Below the pieces are notes generated by a model. That model was given only the letters and a program-made list of their open reading frames with translations. It was not told the origin of the DNA and ran no database searches. Position numbers and translations under genes: made by a program. Positions 1 through 8,735 of a stretch of DNA of 64,000 nucleotides are shown here, piece after piece. Origin of the DNA: Ewingella allii (GTDB taxonomy: Bacteria; Pseudomonadota; Gammaproteobacteria; Enterobacterales; Enterobacteriaceae); NCBI RefSeq assembly GCF_044430645.1, contig NZ_JAWUDN010000008.1, forward strand, positions 1 through 64,000, given 5' to 3'. Every line of letters begins with the position of its first letter. The stretch's first letter is position 1.

Positions 1-73
<73 letters not shown>

Positions 74-374
74 AATTATCCACTTCATATCTAAGCCAGA
101 CACCACGCCACTTACAGGCGCGTTACGTCATCACTTTACATCCTTTGTAGTAACTTCTTTAACAGACTTATCCACAGATTTCGTTTGGTTTTCACACAGT
201 GCGTTTTTGCACCGCTATTTCTTGTTAAAAAATAACCATCTGATTTATAACAGAATAAATATATGAAGAAACGTTATGACGATCACTTGCTCTTTTTTTT
301 GCACTTGATTGGCAAAGCATTTTTATTTTTATGCACAGCTAAAAACTTCACAATATTACAATTCAAATCCCGCC
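74..374. other. datA-like: Gene-free region with a DnaA-box cluster (datA-like)
   Basis: No convincing gene is present. Two 9-mers match the DnaA box consensus TTWTNCACA exactly: TTATCCACA at 168-176 and TTATGCACA at 329-337. Four more differ at one position: TTATCCACT at 76-84, TTTCACACA at 190-198, TTTTGCACC at 205-213 and TTTTGCACT at 297-305. All six are on the + strand. In E. coli the DnaA-titrating and DnaA-ATP-hydrolysing locus datA lies beside the glyVXY tRNAs and queG, so position and motif content agree. A TTGATT at 305-310 is half of an IHF core, but no full IHF site was seen. Function is inferred. Confidence 0.55.
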
Positions 375-1562
375 TTATGCGTCGCGCGGTAAGCCTTTTT
401 CCACCGCCCGAATCAGACGTTTCTTCTGCGAAGATTGCACCTCGACTTGGTTTTCACTCCGTTTTTGCAGCTGCTGCGCGATAGCCCACTCAATGTGCTC
501 ATCAAGCAGGCTATTTTCCCCTTGGCGAGATTGCAGGGCCAAAAGCACATTTTCTGCATAAGGCGCATTGCCCAGTGCCACTGAAATGTTGCGTAGCCAA
601 CGCAGATGGCCAATACGCCGAATCGGCGAGCCTTCGGTGATGCGCAGAAACTTCTCTTCATTCCAGGTGAACAGGGCGACCAGCTCCGGGGCATGCAGCG
701 CGGCGCGCGGGCTAAAGTCATCTTCATCAGTCAGTTGCGAGTAGCGATTCCATGGGCAAATCAGCTGGCAGTCATCACAGCCGTAGATGCGGTTGCCCAT
801 CAGCGGGCGGAATTCTTCTGGAATGGCACCTTCTAGCTCGATAGTCAGGTAGGAAATGCAACGGCGGGCGTCGACGGTGTAGGGCGCGACAATCGCCTGC
901 GTCGGGCAAATCGTCATGCAGGCCACGCAGCGCCCGCACTGTTCCTCCTGCGGTTTATCTACCGGCAGCGGCAAATCAATCAGCAGTTCGCCCAAGAAGA
1001 ACCACGACCCGGCTTCACGATTCAATATAAGTGAGTGCTTACCAACCCAACCAAGCCCGGCTTTCTCCGCCAGCGGACGCTCCATGACGGGAGCAGAATC
1101 CACAAAAGGCCGAAACGAAATTTGTGTGCCATGCTGATTCAAGCCATCAACTGCCGCTGAATCAGCATGTTCCGTGCAATAGTCTTGGATTTTTTCGCCT
1201 AACTTCTTCAGACGTTGGCGCAAAACCTTGTGATAGTCGCGGCCAAGGGCATAGCGGCTGACATAGCCCAGCTCGGGGTTATTTAAGGTTTTGGCGAAGG
1301 CGGCTTTGGCGGGCAAATAGTTCATGCGCACGCTGATCACCCGCAGAGTGCCGGGCAAAAGCTCGTGCGGGCGGGCGCGCAGCATGCCGTGGCGAGCCAT
1401 CCAATCCATTTCACCGTGGTATTGTTTATCCAGCCACGCTTGTAATTTCGGTTCTTCAGCCGATAAATCGGTATCGCAAATACCGACCTGCTGGAAGCCT
1501 AGAGATTGGCCCCACTGCTTGATAAGTTGGGACAGCTGAATGAGATCGAGAGGGAGTGTCAT
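375..1562 (-). CDS. queG: Epoxyqueuosine reductase QueG
   Basis: QueG reduces epoxyqueuosine to queuosine in tRNA with GUN anticodons, the last step of queuosine synthesis, using cobalamin and two [4Fe-4S] clusters in the cytoplasm. The 395-residue product carries ferredoxin-type cysteines at about 209/212/215/219 and 262/265/269, and the RPFVDSAP segment whose Asp (about 155) is the family's catalytic acid. Compared with E. coli QueG (379 aa as recalled) it has an extra run of about 17 residues near 131-148. The start codon is on the reverse strand at 1562-1560 and overlaps the nnr start codon. No strong ribosome binding site precedes it. Confidence 0.97.
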   Translation of the reverse strand: MTLPLDLIQLSQLIKQWGQSLGFQQVGICDTDLSAEEPKLQAWLDKQYHGEMDWMARHGMLRARPHELLPGTLRVISVRMNYLPAKAAFAKTLNNPELGYVSRYALGRDYHKVLRQRLKKLGEKIQDYCTEHADSAAVDGLNQHGTQISFRPFVDSAPVMERPLAEKAGLGWVGKHSLILNREAGSWFFLGELLIDLPLPVDKPQEEQCGRCVACMTICPTQAIVAPYTVDARRCISYLTIELEGAIPEEFRPLMGNRIYGCDDCQLICPWNRYSQLTDEDDFSPRAALHAPELVALFTWNEEKFLRITEGSPIRRIGHLRWLRNISVALGNAPYAENVLLALQSRQGENSLLDEHIEWAIAQQLQKRSENQVEVQSSQKKRLIRAVEKGLPRDA

Positions 1563-3075
1563 GACTAACCAAAGTGAAAAACGTAACGCGGCGAGTTTAC
1601 CACATTCTGTCTTTTCCGCAGACTGGCTGCGGCAGGCCGAGTCTCAGGCTGCGCGGGAAACCGGTATCTCTTTGTTTACACTGATGCAACGCGCGGCGTC
1701 GGCGGCTTTTTCTCTGGCTCGCGCCGAGTTTCCTGCTGCCAGACACTGGCTGGTGCTCTGCGGGCATGGCAACAACGGCGGGGATGGCTATGAGATCGCT
1801 CGGCTTGCCAAGGCGGCGGGTTTACAGGTGACGCTGCTGGCGGTGGACGGCAAAAAGCCGCTGCCTGAAGAAGCTCAGATGGCGCAACGAGGTTGGCAGA
1901 AGGCGGGCGGGCACACGCTGAATGCTGAAGCCAGTTGGCCGGAAGATATTGATTTAATTATTGATGGCCTGCTGGGGACCGGGCTGTCGTCTGCCCCGCG
2001 CGCGCCCTATGACGGATTAATCGCCGCCATTAATCAGCACCCTGCGCCGGTGCTGGCGCTGGATATTCCCTCTGGCCTGAACGCCGCCACCGGCGCGGCA
2101 GAAGGGGAGACGGTGAATGCCAAGGTGACGATTTGCTTTATCGCCCTGAAGCCGGGCGTATTGACCGGCAAGGCGCGGGACCACGTTGGCAGGCTGCACT
2201 GTGATCCCCTCGGGCTGGAAAGCTGGCTGGGCGGCCATCCGCCGGTATTGCAGCTGCTCGACGCAAGCCAGCTGCCTGACTGGTTGCACCCTCGACGCCC
2301 CTGTTCGCACAAAGGCGATCACGGCCATTTGCTGGTGGTCGGCGGCGATATTGGCTTTGCCGGGGCCATAAGAATGGCTGCCGAAGCCGCGCTGCGCGCA
2401 GGTGCTGGTATGGTGCGAGTACTCACTCACAAACAGCATCTTGGCCCCTTGCTTACCGCCCGACCAGAGCTGATGGTGCAGGAGTTGAATGAAAAATCGC
2501 TGGCCGAAGGTCTGGAATGGGCCGACGTGGTGGTGCTCGGGCCGGGGTTGGGGCAGAACAGCTGGGGCAAAAATGCCTTCAAACAAGTGACGGAAAGCCA
2601 AAAAACCGCCTTGTTCGATGCTGATGCACTTAACTTACTGGCAATCACACCGCAGAAACGGCAAAATCGCGTGTTGACGCCTCATCCCGGCGAAGCCAGC
2701 CGTTTGCTCGGATGTTCAGTGAAAGAGATTGAAAGTGACCGCTTACTTGCTGCGCGTAAATTGTCAGAACGCTATGGCGGCGTTGTGGTCTTAAAAGGCG
2801 CGGGCAGTTTGATTTCCCAAGACGGCGGGCCATTGGCCTTGGCCGATGTCGGTAACGCGGGTATGGCGACCGGCGGGATGGGTGACGTGCTCTCCGGCAT
2901 CATTGGCGGCCTGCTGGCACAAAAACTTTCTCTGTATACGGCAACCTGCGCGGGCACGGTGGTTCACGGTGCCGCCGCCGACAGACTGGCTCTTTCGCAA
3001 GGAACGCGCGGTATGCTGGCGACAGATCTTTTAACGGTAATTGCCCCGTTAGTTAATCCTGACTTAAAAAAATAG
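1561..3075 (+). CDS. nnr: Bifunctional NAD(P)HX epimerase/dehydratase
   Basis: This cytoplasmic enzyme repairs hydrated NADH and NADPH. The N-terminal half (YjeF_N) epimerises NAD(P)HX, and the C-terminal half is the ADP-dependent dehydratase. Seen in the 504 residues are a glycine-rich GHGNNGGDG motif in the first half and NAGMATGGMGDVLSG in the ribokinase-like second half. A reading frame from 1540 would add seven residues, but the ATG at 1561 has a ggag five bases upstream and is preferred. It opens a run of co-directional genes with tsaE (10-bp gap) and amiB. Confidence 0.96.
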   Translation: MTNQSEKRNAASLPHSVFSADWLRQAESQAARETGISLFTLMQRAASAAFSLARAEFPAARHWLVLCGHGNNGGDGYEIARLAKAAGLQVTLLAVDGKKPLPEEAQMAQRGWQKAGGHTLNAEASWPEDIDLIIDGLLGTGLSSAPRAPYDGLIAAINQHPAPVLALDIPSGLNAATGAAEGETVNAKVTICFIALKPGVLTGKARDHVGRLHCDPLGLESWLGGHPPVLQLLDASQLPDWLHPRRPCSHKGDHGHLLVVGGDIGFAGAIRMAAEAALRAGAGMVRVLTHKQHLGPLLTARPELMVQELNEKSLAEGLEWADVVVLGPGLGQNSWGKNAFKQVTESQKTALFDADALNLLAITPQKRQNRVLTPHPGEASRLLGCSVKEIESDRLLAARKLSERYGGVVVLKGAGSLISQDGGPLALADVGNAGMATGGMGDVLSGIIGGLLAQKLSLYTATCAGTVVHGAAADRLALSQGTRGMLATDLLTVIAPLVNPDLKK

Positions 3076-3085
3076 ATATTACCTA

Positions 3086-3553
3086 ATGAATCAATTATTT
3101 ATCTCTCTGCCGGACGAAGCGGCGACGCTGAAATTAGGTGCTACCCTTGCCAATGCGTGCAAGGGTTCCACGGTTATTCACCTGTTTGGTGATTTAGGTG
3201 CCGGGAAAACCACCTTTAGCCGGGGGTTCCTGCAAGCCCTTGGTCATCATGGAAATGTTAAAAGCCCAACCTATACTTTGGTGGAGCCTTATCAGCTTGA
3301 GCCGATTGCGGTATACCATTTTGACTTGTATCGTCTGGCTGACCCGGAAGAACTCGAGTTTATGGGGATCCGCGATTACTTCGCGCAAGACGCAATTTGT
3401 TTGGTCGAGTGGCCGCAGCAGGGCGCTGGCGTTTTACCTGCCCCAGACATTGAATTAACCCTTGAATATCAGGGTGATCAGCGCAAAGCCACGATTAACG
3501 CAGTATCTGATTTAGGTCTGAGTTTATTGCATCTGGTACAACAGCAAGGATGA
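3086..3553 (+). CDS. tsaE: tRNA t6A biosynthesis ATPase TsaE
   Basis: TsaE is the ATPase that works with TsaB, TsaC and TsaD to make N6-threonylcarbamoyladenosine at position 37 of ANN-decoding tRNAs. The 155-residue product is the usual size and has a Walker A motif GDLGAGKTT at residues 35-43. The SPTYTLVEPY and LVEWPQ segments are typical of the family. It sits between nnr and amiB as in E. coli and is probably cotranscribed with both. Confidence 0.97.
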   Translation: MNQLFISLPDEAATLKLGATLANACKGSTVIHLFGDLGAGKTTFSRGFLQALGHHGNVKSPTYTLVEPYQLEPIAVYHFDLYRLADPEELEFMGIRDYFAQDAICLVEWPQQGAGVLPAPDIELTLEYQGDQRKATINAVSDLGLSLLHLVQQQG

Positions 3554-3560
3554 GCACGCG

Positions 3561-5318
3561 ATGACTCAGAGCCTCAAAACATGCTTCCTCAAGACAACGC
3601 TTTTTTTAGCGTCATTAGCGCTTTTTGCTACCGTTTCCCTTTCGCCAGCCTTGGCCGCTGGCATGAAAAACATCAATGTGTCCAATGGGTCAACCCAATC
3701 GACCATTACCATCACCTTCGACGGTAAGCCTGATTACGCTTTTTTCCCACTACATAATCCAGAACGCGTGGTGATAGACGTTAAGCAAAGCGGCGTCATG
3801 AGAGGTCTGCCGCTGAATTTTAATGGGCAGAATCTGGTGAAGCGCGTGCGTTCGAGCAATGCACAGGACGCCCAGAGCCAGCGTTTAGTGTTTGAATTAA
3901 CGCAAAAAGTTCGCACTAACGCCGTTACCCAGCAGAATCAGGTGGTGTTCACCATGACGGCGGCGGGAACGCCAACCAAGCGCGCGGCGCCTATTGATAC
4001 TGTGACCTCGACGCCTTCGCCAAACAGAGCTCCGGCTCCGGCGAACAATGGCGCTAACCCGTTTGATGGCAACAAGCTGACGGCAGTCACCAGCGGCCCG
4101 GCATCCGATAATACGCCGACTCCGCGCACGCGCGGCACCACCAGTGATAATCAGGTGATTGTGGCGATTGACGCCGGACACGGCGGCCAAGATCCCGGCG
4201 CCATCGGCAGCAATGGCCTGAAAGAGAAAAACGTCACTATTGCCATTGCGCGCAAGCTTGAAGCCAAGCTCAATGCCGACCCGATGTTCAAACCGGCAAT
4301 GACCCGCGATGGCGACTACTTCATTTCCGTCATGGGCCGTTCGGACGTGGCGCGTAAAAAAGGCGCTAACGTGCTGGTTTCTATTCACGCGGACGCCGCG
4401 CCGAACCGCAGCGCGACAGGGGCATCGGTCTGGGTGCTGTCTAACCGCCGCGCAAATAGCGAAATGGGTAACTGGCTGGAACAGCACGAGAAGCAGTCCG
4501 AGCTGTTAGGCGGCGCGGGTGACATGCTGGCAAACACCGCGGCTGACCCTTACTTAAGCCAAGCAGTGCTTGATTTACAATTCGGCCATTCGCAACGCGT
4601 GGGTTATGACGTCGCCTCTAAAGTCTTGCTCCAGCTGCGCCACGTCGGCAAGTTGCACAAAGCCAAGCCAGAGCACGCCAGCCTTGGCGTATTGCGCTCG
4701 CCGGATATTCCTTCCCTGCTGGTAGAAACCGGCTTTATCAGTAATGCGAATGAGGAGCGGCTGCTTGGAAGCAGCGCGTATCAGGATAAAATTGCTCAGG
4801 CCATCTATTCCGGCCTGCGTAATTACTTCCTGTCGCATCCGTTGCAATCCGGCCCAAAGGTCGAAAACCGACCGTTGCTGGCCTCAGCAACGGCGGTTGA
4901 TTCAGGCAACAGGGCTGCTAACAGCTCGATGAGCCAGCCCGGCCCGGTTGAAGCCACGGCGGCATCGGCCGGGGCAACGCAGATTCACCAGGTTAAGCGC
5001 GGCGAAACCTTAACGGGCATCGCCAATCGCTACGGCACCACGCCGAAAGCCTTGAGTGATATGAACAAATTGAAGAAAGACGGTGTTTGGGTCGGGCAGC
5101 GGCTGAAAGTACCTGCCGGCACCAGGGCGGTTTCGCCAAACAGTACCAAAACCGCTGCCGTTAAGAAAAAAGCGGCAAAGCATAAAGTGACTCGCGGCGA
5201 TACGCTATCCGCTATAGCATCCAAGTATGGTGTCAGCATGAATGACATCAAAACGGCGAATCACATGAAGTCCGGCGAAGTTCAGCTTGGCCAAACATTA
5301 ACTATTCCGCAGTCATAA
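3561..5318 (+). CDS. amiB: N-acetylmuramoyl-L-alanine amidase AmiB
   Basis: A periplasmic zinc amidase that cleaves septal peptidoglycan during daughter-cell separation and is activated by EnvC through FtsEX in E. coli. A signal peptide covers about residues 1-33 (cleavage after ALAA). An AMIN domain follows to about 135, then a low-complexity Pro/Ala/Thr linker, then the Amidase_3 domain starting at IDAGHGGQDPGAIG near 203. The C-terminus has two LysM repeats (about 473-517 and 541-584), whereas E. coli AmiB (445 aa) has one. It starts 7 bp after tsaE and lies 45 bp before mutL. Confidence 0.96.
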   Translation: MTQSLKTCFLKTTLFLASLALFATVSLSPALAAGMKNINVSNGSTQSTITITFDGKPDYAFFPLHNPERVVIDVKQSGVMRGLPLNFNGQNLVKRVRSSNAQDAQSQRLVFELTQKVRTNAVTQQNQVVFTMTAAGTPTKRAAPIDTVTSTPSPNRAPAPANNGANPFDGNKLTAVTSGPASDNTPTPRTRGTTSDNQVIVAIDAGHGGQDPGAIGSNGLKEKNVTIAIARKLEAKLNADPMFKPAMTRDGDYFISVMGRSDVARKKGANVLVSIHADAAPNRSATGASVWVLSNRRANSEMGNWLEQHEKQSELLGGAGDMLANTAADPYLSQAVLDLQFGHSQRVGYDVASKVLLQLRHVGKLHKAKPEHASLGVLRSPDIPSLLVETGFISNANEERLLGSSAYQDKIAQAIYSGLRNYFLSHPLQSGPKVENRPLLASATAVDSGNRAANSSMSQPGPVEATAASAGATQIHQVKRGETLTGIANRYGTTPKALSDMNKLKKDGVWVGQRLKVPAGTRAVSPNSTKTAAVKKKAAKHKVTRGDTLSAIASKYGVSMNDIKTANHMKSGEVQLGQTLTIPQS

Positions 5319-5363
5319 CCCGGCCATGCGTCACGGGTTGTAACGTCGCTTACAGGAGCTGCC

Positions 5364-7277
5364 ATGCCGATTCAGGTTCTTCCGCCGCAGTTAGCTAACC
5401 AGATTGCGGCTGGTGAAGTTGTTGAAAGACCGGCTTCGGTAGTGAAAGAGCTTGTCGAGAACAGTCTGGACGCGGGCGCTACCCGCATCGATATTGATAT
5501 CGATCGCGGCGGTGCCAAGCTCATCCGCATTCGCGACAACGGCTGCGGCATTGGTAAAGATGAGTTGGCGCTGGCGTTGGCGCGCCACGCCACCAGTAAA
5601 ATCAGCTGTCTGGATGACCTCGAAGCCATCATTAGTTTAGGTTTTCGCGGCGAAGCATTGGCCAGTATTAGCTCGGTATCGCGCCTGATGCTCACCTCGC
5701 GCACGGCAGCCCAGCCAGAAGCCTGGCAGGCCTATGCCGAAGGGCGCGATATGGCGGTGACGGTGAAACCTGCCGCGCACCCTCAAGGCTCGACGGTCGA
5801 AGTGCTCGACCTGTTTTACAACACGCCCGCCCGACGCAAGTTCATGCGCACGGAAAAAACCGAATTCACCCATATTGATGAAGTGGTGCGCCGCATCGCG
5901 CTGGCGCGTTTCGACGTCGCCATCAACCTGAGCCACAACGGCAAGCTGATACGTCAATATCGCGCCGTGACAGACCCGGCGCAATCTTCACGCCGTCTGG
6001 CAAGCATCTGCTCGCAGACCTTTGTCCAACACGCGCTGGAAGTGAAATGGGAACACGGCGATTTAGGCATTCGCGGCTGGGTTGCCGACCCGGCGGGCTC
6101 TCGCAGCCTGACTGACATGCAATATTGTTATGTGAATAACCGCATGATGAAGGATCGCCTGATAAATCACGCGATCCGCCAGGCGTATCAGGATCAGTTG
6201 AAAGACGATCAGCAGCCCGCTTACGTGCTCTATCTGGATGTCGATCCGCATCAGGTGGACGTCAACGTTCATCCCGCCAAGCATGAAGTGCGTTTCCACC
6301 AGTCGCGTCTGGTACATGACTTCATCTATCAGGCTGTGATGACGGTGTTGCAGCAGGCGGCCAAGCCAGAATTAGTCGCCCAGCCGAACGTAGACGAAGA
6401 CGGCGTGGAAGATGAACTGCCGCGCTGGCAGCCGGAGAACCGGCAGGCGGCGGGGGGCAATCACTTCTCACAGCCAGCCGCCAAGCGTGATGCTGTGCCA
6501 AAAGCGCCTCGGGAGAATGTGTTCCCGGCCACGTCGCGAGTCAGCCAGCCGCGTGAGCAGCTATTTAAAGAAGACAAACCGACTTACAGCCCGCCGCAGG
6601 GCGAGGTGTACCAGCGTTTGTTGCAAACCACCGCCGAAGCCTTACACGCCAACGAACCTGCGCCAGCGGCTCAGCCTAAAGTATCGCATAATCAGCCCGC
6701 CGAGCCTGCACTGGAGTCCCATAGCCAAAGCTTTGGGCGCGTGCTGACCGTCTGCGCGCCGCAATATGCCTTGCTCGAACGGGGCAAGCAGTTGGCATTG
6801 TTATCACTGCCGGTTGCTGAACGCTGGTTAAAAAGGGCACAGCTGACGCCGACGGAAGAGGGCTTACGCCCACAACCACTGCTTATCCCCTTGAAGCTGC
6901 AAATAAATAAAGAAGAGAACGCCACCGTTGCTCGCTATCAGGCCCTGCTGCAGAAATTCGGCATAGAGATGGGGGTTGATCACCAGCGTGTGACCTTGCG
7001 CGCGGTACCTTTACCTTTACGCCAACAAAATTTACAAAAGTTGATACCTGACCTGTTAGGCTACCTTGCTGTTCAGCAGGAGGCGACTTCTGATGCGGTA
7101 GCCATGTGGTTTGCCCGCCATATTGGTAGCGATCATGAAGTCTGGACCATTGCTCAGGCCATACAATTACTCACGGATGTCGAGCGACTTTGCCCCCAAT
7201 TGGTGAAATCACCTCCGTCCGGTCTCCTGCAACCTGTTGATTTACAGCCCGCCCTGGCGGCTTTTAAGCATGACTGA
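5364..7277 (+). CDS. mutL: DNA mismatch repair protein MutL
   Basis: MutL couples mismatch recognition by MutS to strand nicking by MutH and loading of UvrD. The 637-residue product has the GHKL ATPase motifs in order: ELVENSLDAGA (29-39), DNGCGI (58-63) and GFRGEAL (93-99). A variable Pro/Ala-rich linker (about 345-450) and a C-terminal dimerisation domain follow. No metal-binding endonuclease motif of the DQHA type was seen, as expected in a species using MutH. Its stop overlaps the miaA start by 8 bp, so the two are translationally coupled. Confidence 0.97.
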   Translation: MPIQVLPPQLANQIAAGEVVERPASVVKELVENSLDAGATRIDIDIDRGGAKLIRIRDNGCGIGKDELALALARHATSKISCLDDLEAIISLGFRGEALASISSVSRLMLTSRTAAQPEAWQAYAEGRDMAVTVKPAAHPQGSTVEVLDLFYNTPARRKFMRTEKTEFTHIDEVVRRIALARFDVAINLSHNGKLIRQYRAVTDPAQSSRRLASICSQTFVQHALEVKWEHGDLGIRGWVADPAGSRSLTDMQYCYVNNRMMKDRLINHAIRQAYQDQLKDDQQPAYVLYLDVDPHQVDVNVHPAKHEVRFHQSRLVHDFIYQAVMTVLQQAAKPELVAQPNVDEDGVEDELPRWQPENRQAAGGNHFSQPAAKRDAVPKAPRENVFPATSRVSQPREQLFKEDKPTYSPPQGEVYQRLLQTTAEALHANEPAPAAQPKVSHNQPAEPALESHSQSFGRVLTVCAPQYALLERGKQLALLSLPVAERWLKRAQLTPTEEGLRPQPLLIPLKLQINKEENATVARYQALLQKFGIEMGVDHQRVTLRAVPLPLRQQNLQKLIPDLLGYLAVQQEATSDAVAMWFARHIGSDHEVWTIAQAIQLLTDVERLCPQLVKSPPSGLLQPVDLQPALAAFKHD

Positions 7278-8211
7278 CTTGAATATACATTCTGCACCCC
7301 CAGCTATCTTTATTATGGGGCCAACGGCTTCCGGCAAAACAGCGCTCGCGATGTCTTTACTCGAGCATCTTCCCGTCGAACTTATCAGCGTGGATTCCGC
7401 ACTGATTTACCGGGGAATGAATGTCGGCACCGCGAAACCGACGGCGGAAGAACTGAGTCACGCGCCGCATCGATTAATCGATATTCTCGACCCGAGCGAA
7501 GCCTATTCTGCTGCTGATTTCCGCGCAGACGCTTTGCGCGAAATGGCCGAGATCACCGCGCGTAACAAAATTCCTCTGTTAGTGGGTGGGACCATGATGT
7601 ATTTCAAAGCATTATTGGAGGGTTTATCGCCATTACCTCCGGCTGATGCTGACGTTCGGCAGCGCATTGAAGCGCAGGCGGCGGAGTCAGGTTGGGAGTC
7701 TTTACATGCGCAGTTACGCGAGATAGATCCGGTTGCCGCTTTGCGAATTCATCCGAATGATCCACAGAGACTGTCCAGAGCACTGGAAGTTTTTTTTATT
7801 TCGGGTAAAACTTTAACCGAACTGACTAAAATTTCGGGTGAAACGCTGCCTTATCACGTGCATCAATTTGCGATTGCCCCAACGCGTCGTGAACTGTTAC
7901 ATGAACGTATTGAACAGCGCTTTAGTCAGATGCTATTGAATGGTTTTGAAGACGAAGTCAGAACGCTGAAAGCTCGTGGCGATTTGCATACGGATTTGCC
8001 TTCCATTCGTTGTGTGGGGTATCGCCAGATGTGGTCATATCTTTCTGGTGAAACCGACTACGATGAAATGGTTTATCGTGGTGTTTGCGCGACACGACAG
8101 CTAGCCAAACGTCAGATGACTTGGTTGCGTGGCTGGGAGGGGGTTGAATGGCTGGACACAGAAAAGCCAGACGAAGCCTTAAGCCGTGTAATTCAGGTTG
8201 TTAGTGCATAG
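7270..8211 (+). CDS. miaA: tRNA dimethylallyltransferase MiaA
   Basis: MiaA transfers a dimethylallyl group to A37 of tRNAs reading UNN codons, the first step toward ms2i6A. The P-loop GPTASGKT is at residues 17-24, DSALIYRGMNVGTAKP follows, and the length of 313 matches the family. A frame open from 7237 would add 11 residues, but the ATG at 7270 gives the N-terminus that matches E. coli. It overlaps the end of mutL and is followed by hfq after 114 bp. Confidence 0.96.
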   Translation: MTDLNIHSAPPAIFIMGPTASGKTALAMSLLEHLPVELISVDSALIYRGMNVGTAKPTAEELSHAPHRLIDILDPSEAYSAADFRADALREMAEITARNKIPLLVGGTMMYFKALLEGLSPLPPADADVRQRIEAQAAESGWESLHAQLREIDPVAALRIHPNDPQRLSRALEVFFISGKTLTELTKISGETLPYHVHQFAIAPTRRELLHERIEQRFSQMLLNGFEDEVRTLKARGDLHTDLPSIRCVGYRQMWSYLSGETDYDEMVYRGVCATRQLAKRQMTWLRGWEGVEWLDTEKPDEALSRVIQVVSA

Positions 8212-8325
8212 GTTGGGTGATTGTGTACAATTGATTAGTACTCAGCGCGCAAATTTTTGATGTGTTTTATTTTCGAGCCAATAGGCTCAAAGTTACGAAC
8301 AACAAACTAATAAGGAAAAGATAGA

Positions 8326-8637
8326 ATGGCTAAGGGGCAATCTTTGCAAGATCCGTTCCTGAACGCATTGCGTCGTGAACGTGTTCCGGTTTCTATTTAT
8401 TTGGTGAATGGTATTAAGCTGCAAGGCCAGATTGAGTCTTTTGATCAGTTTGTCATTCTGTTAAAGAACACGGTAAGCCAGATGGTGTATAAACACGCTA
8501 TCTCCACCGTGGTGCCTTCCCGCCCGGTTTCTCACCATAGTAATAATCCAAGCAGTGGTGGCGGCAGTAATTATCACCAAGGTAGTACTTCTTCTGCGCC
8601 GCAACAGCCGCAGCAGGACAGCGATGACGCTGAATAA
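8326..8637 (+). CDS. hfq: RNA chaperone Hfq
   Basis: Hfq is a hexameric Sm-like chaperone that pairs small RNAs with their mRNA targets. The 103 residues include the core with DPFLN, VNGIKLQGQIESFDQF and the Sm2 motif YKHA at 55-58. A disordered Gly/Ser/Gln/His-rich tail ends in acidic DDAE, the self-regulating tip described in E. coli. A clear aaggaa ribosome binding site lies upstream. The gene sits in the conserved miaA-hfq-hflX-hflKC cluster. Confidence 0.98.
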   Translation: MAKGQSLQDPFLNALRRERVPVSIYLVNGIKLQGQIESFDQFVILLKNTVSQMVYKHAISTVVPSRPVSHHSNNPSSGGGSNYHQGSTSSAPQQPQQDSDDAE

Positions 8638-8735
8638 GGCGCATAGCTGGTTGACCACGATGGGGCTCATAAGTCTTCCGATTACGCTTATGTGCCCCTG
8701 GCTGGCGGTTTTTCCCCAAATGAGAGGTCACAAGC

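Noticed and set aside
263..484. 73-codon forward open frame between the tRNA and queG
   Set aside because: It overlaps the end of queG, has no ribosome binding site or family resemblance, and crosses the DnaA-box region.
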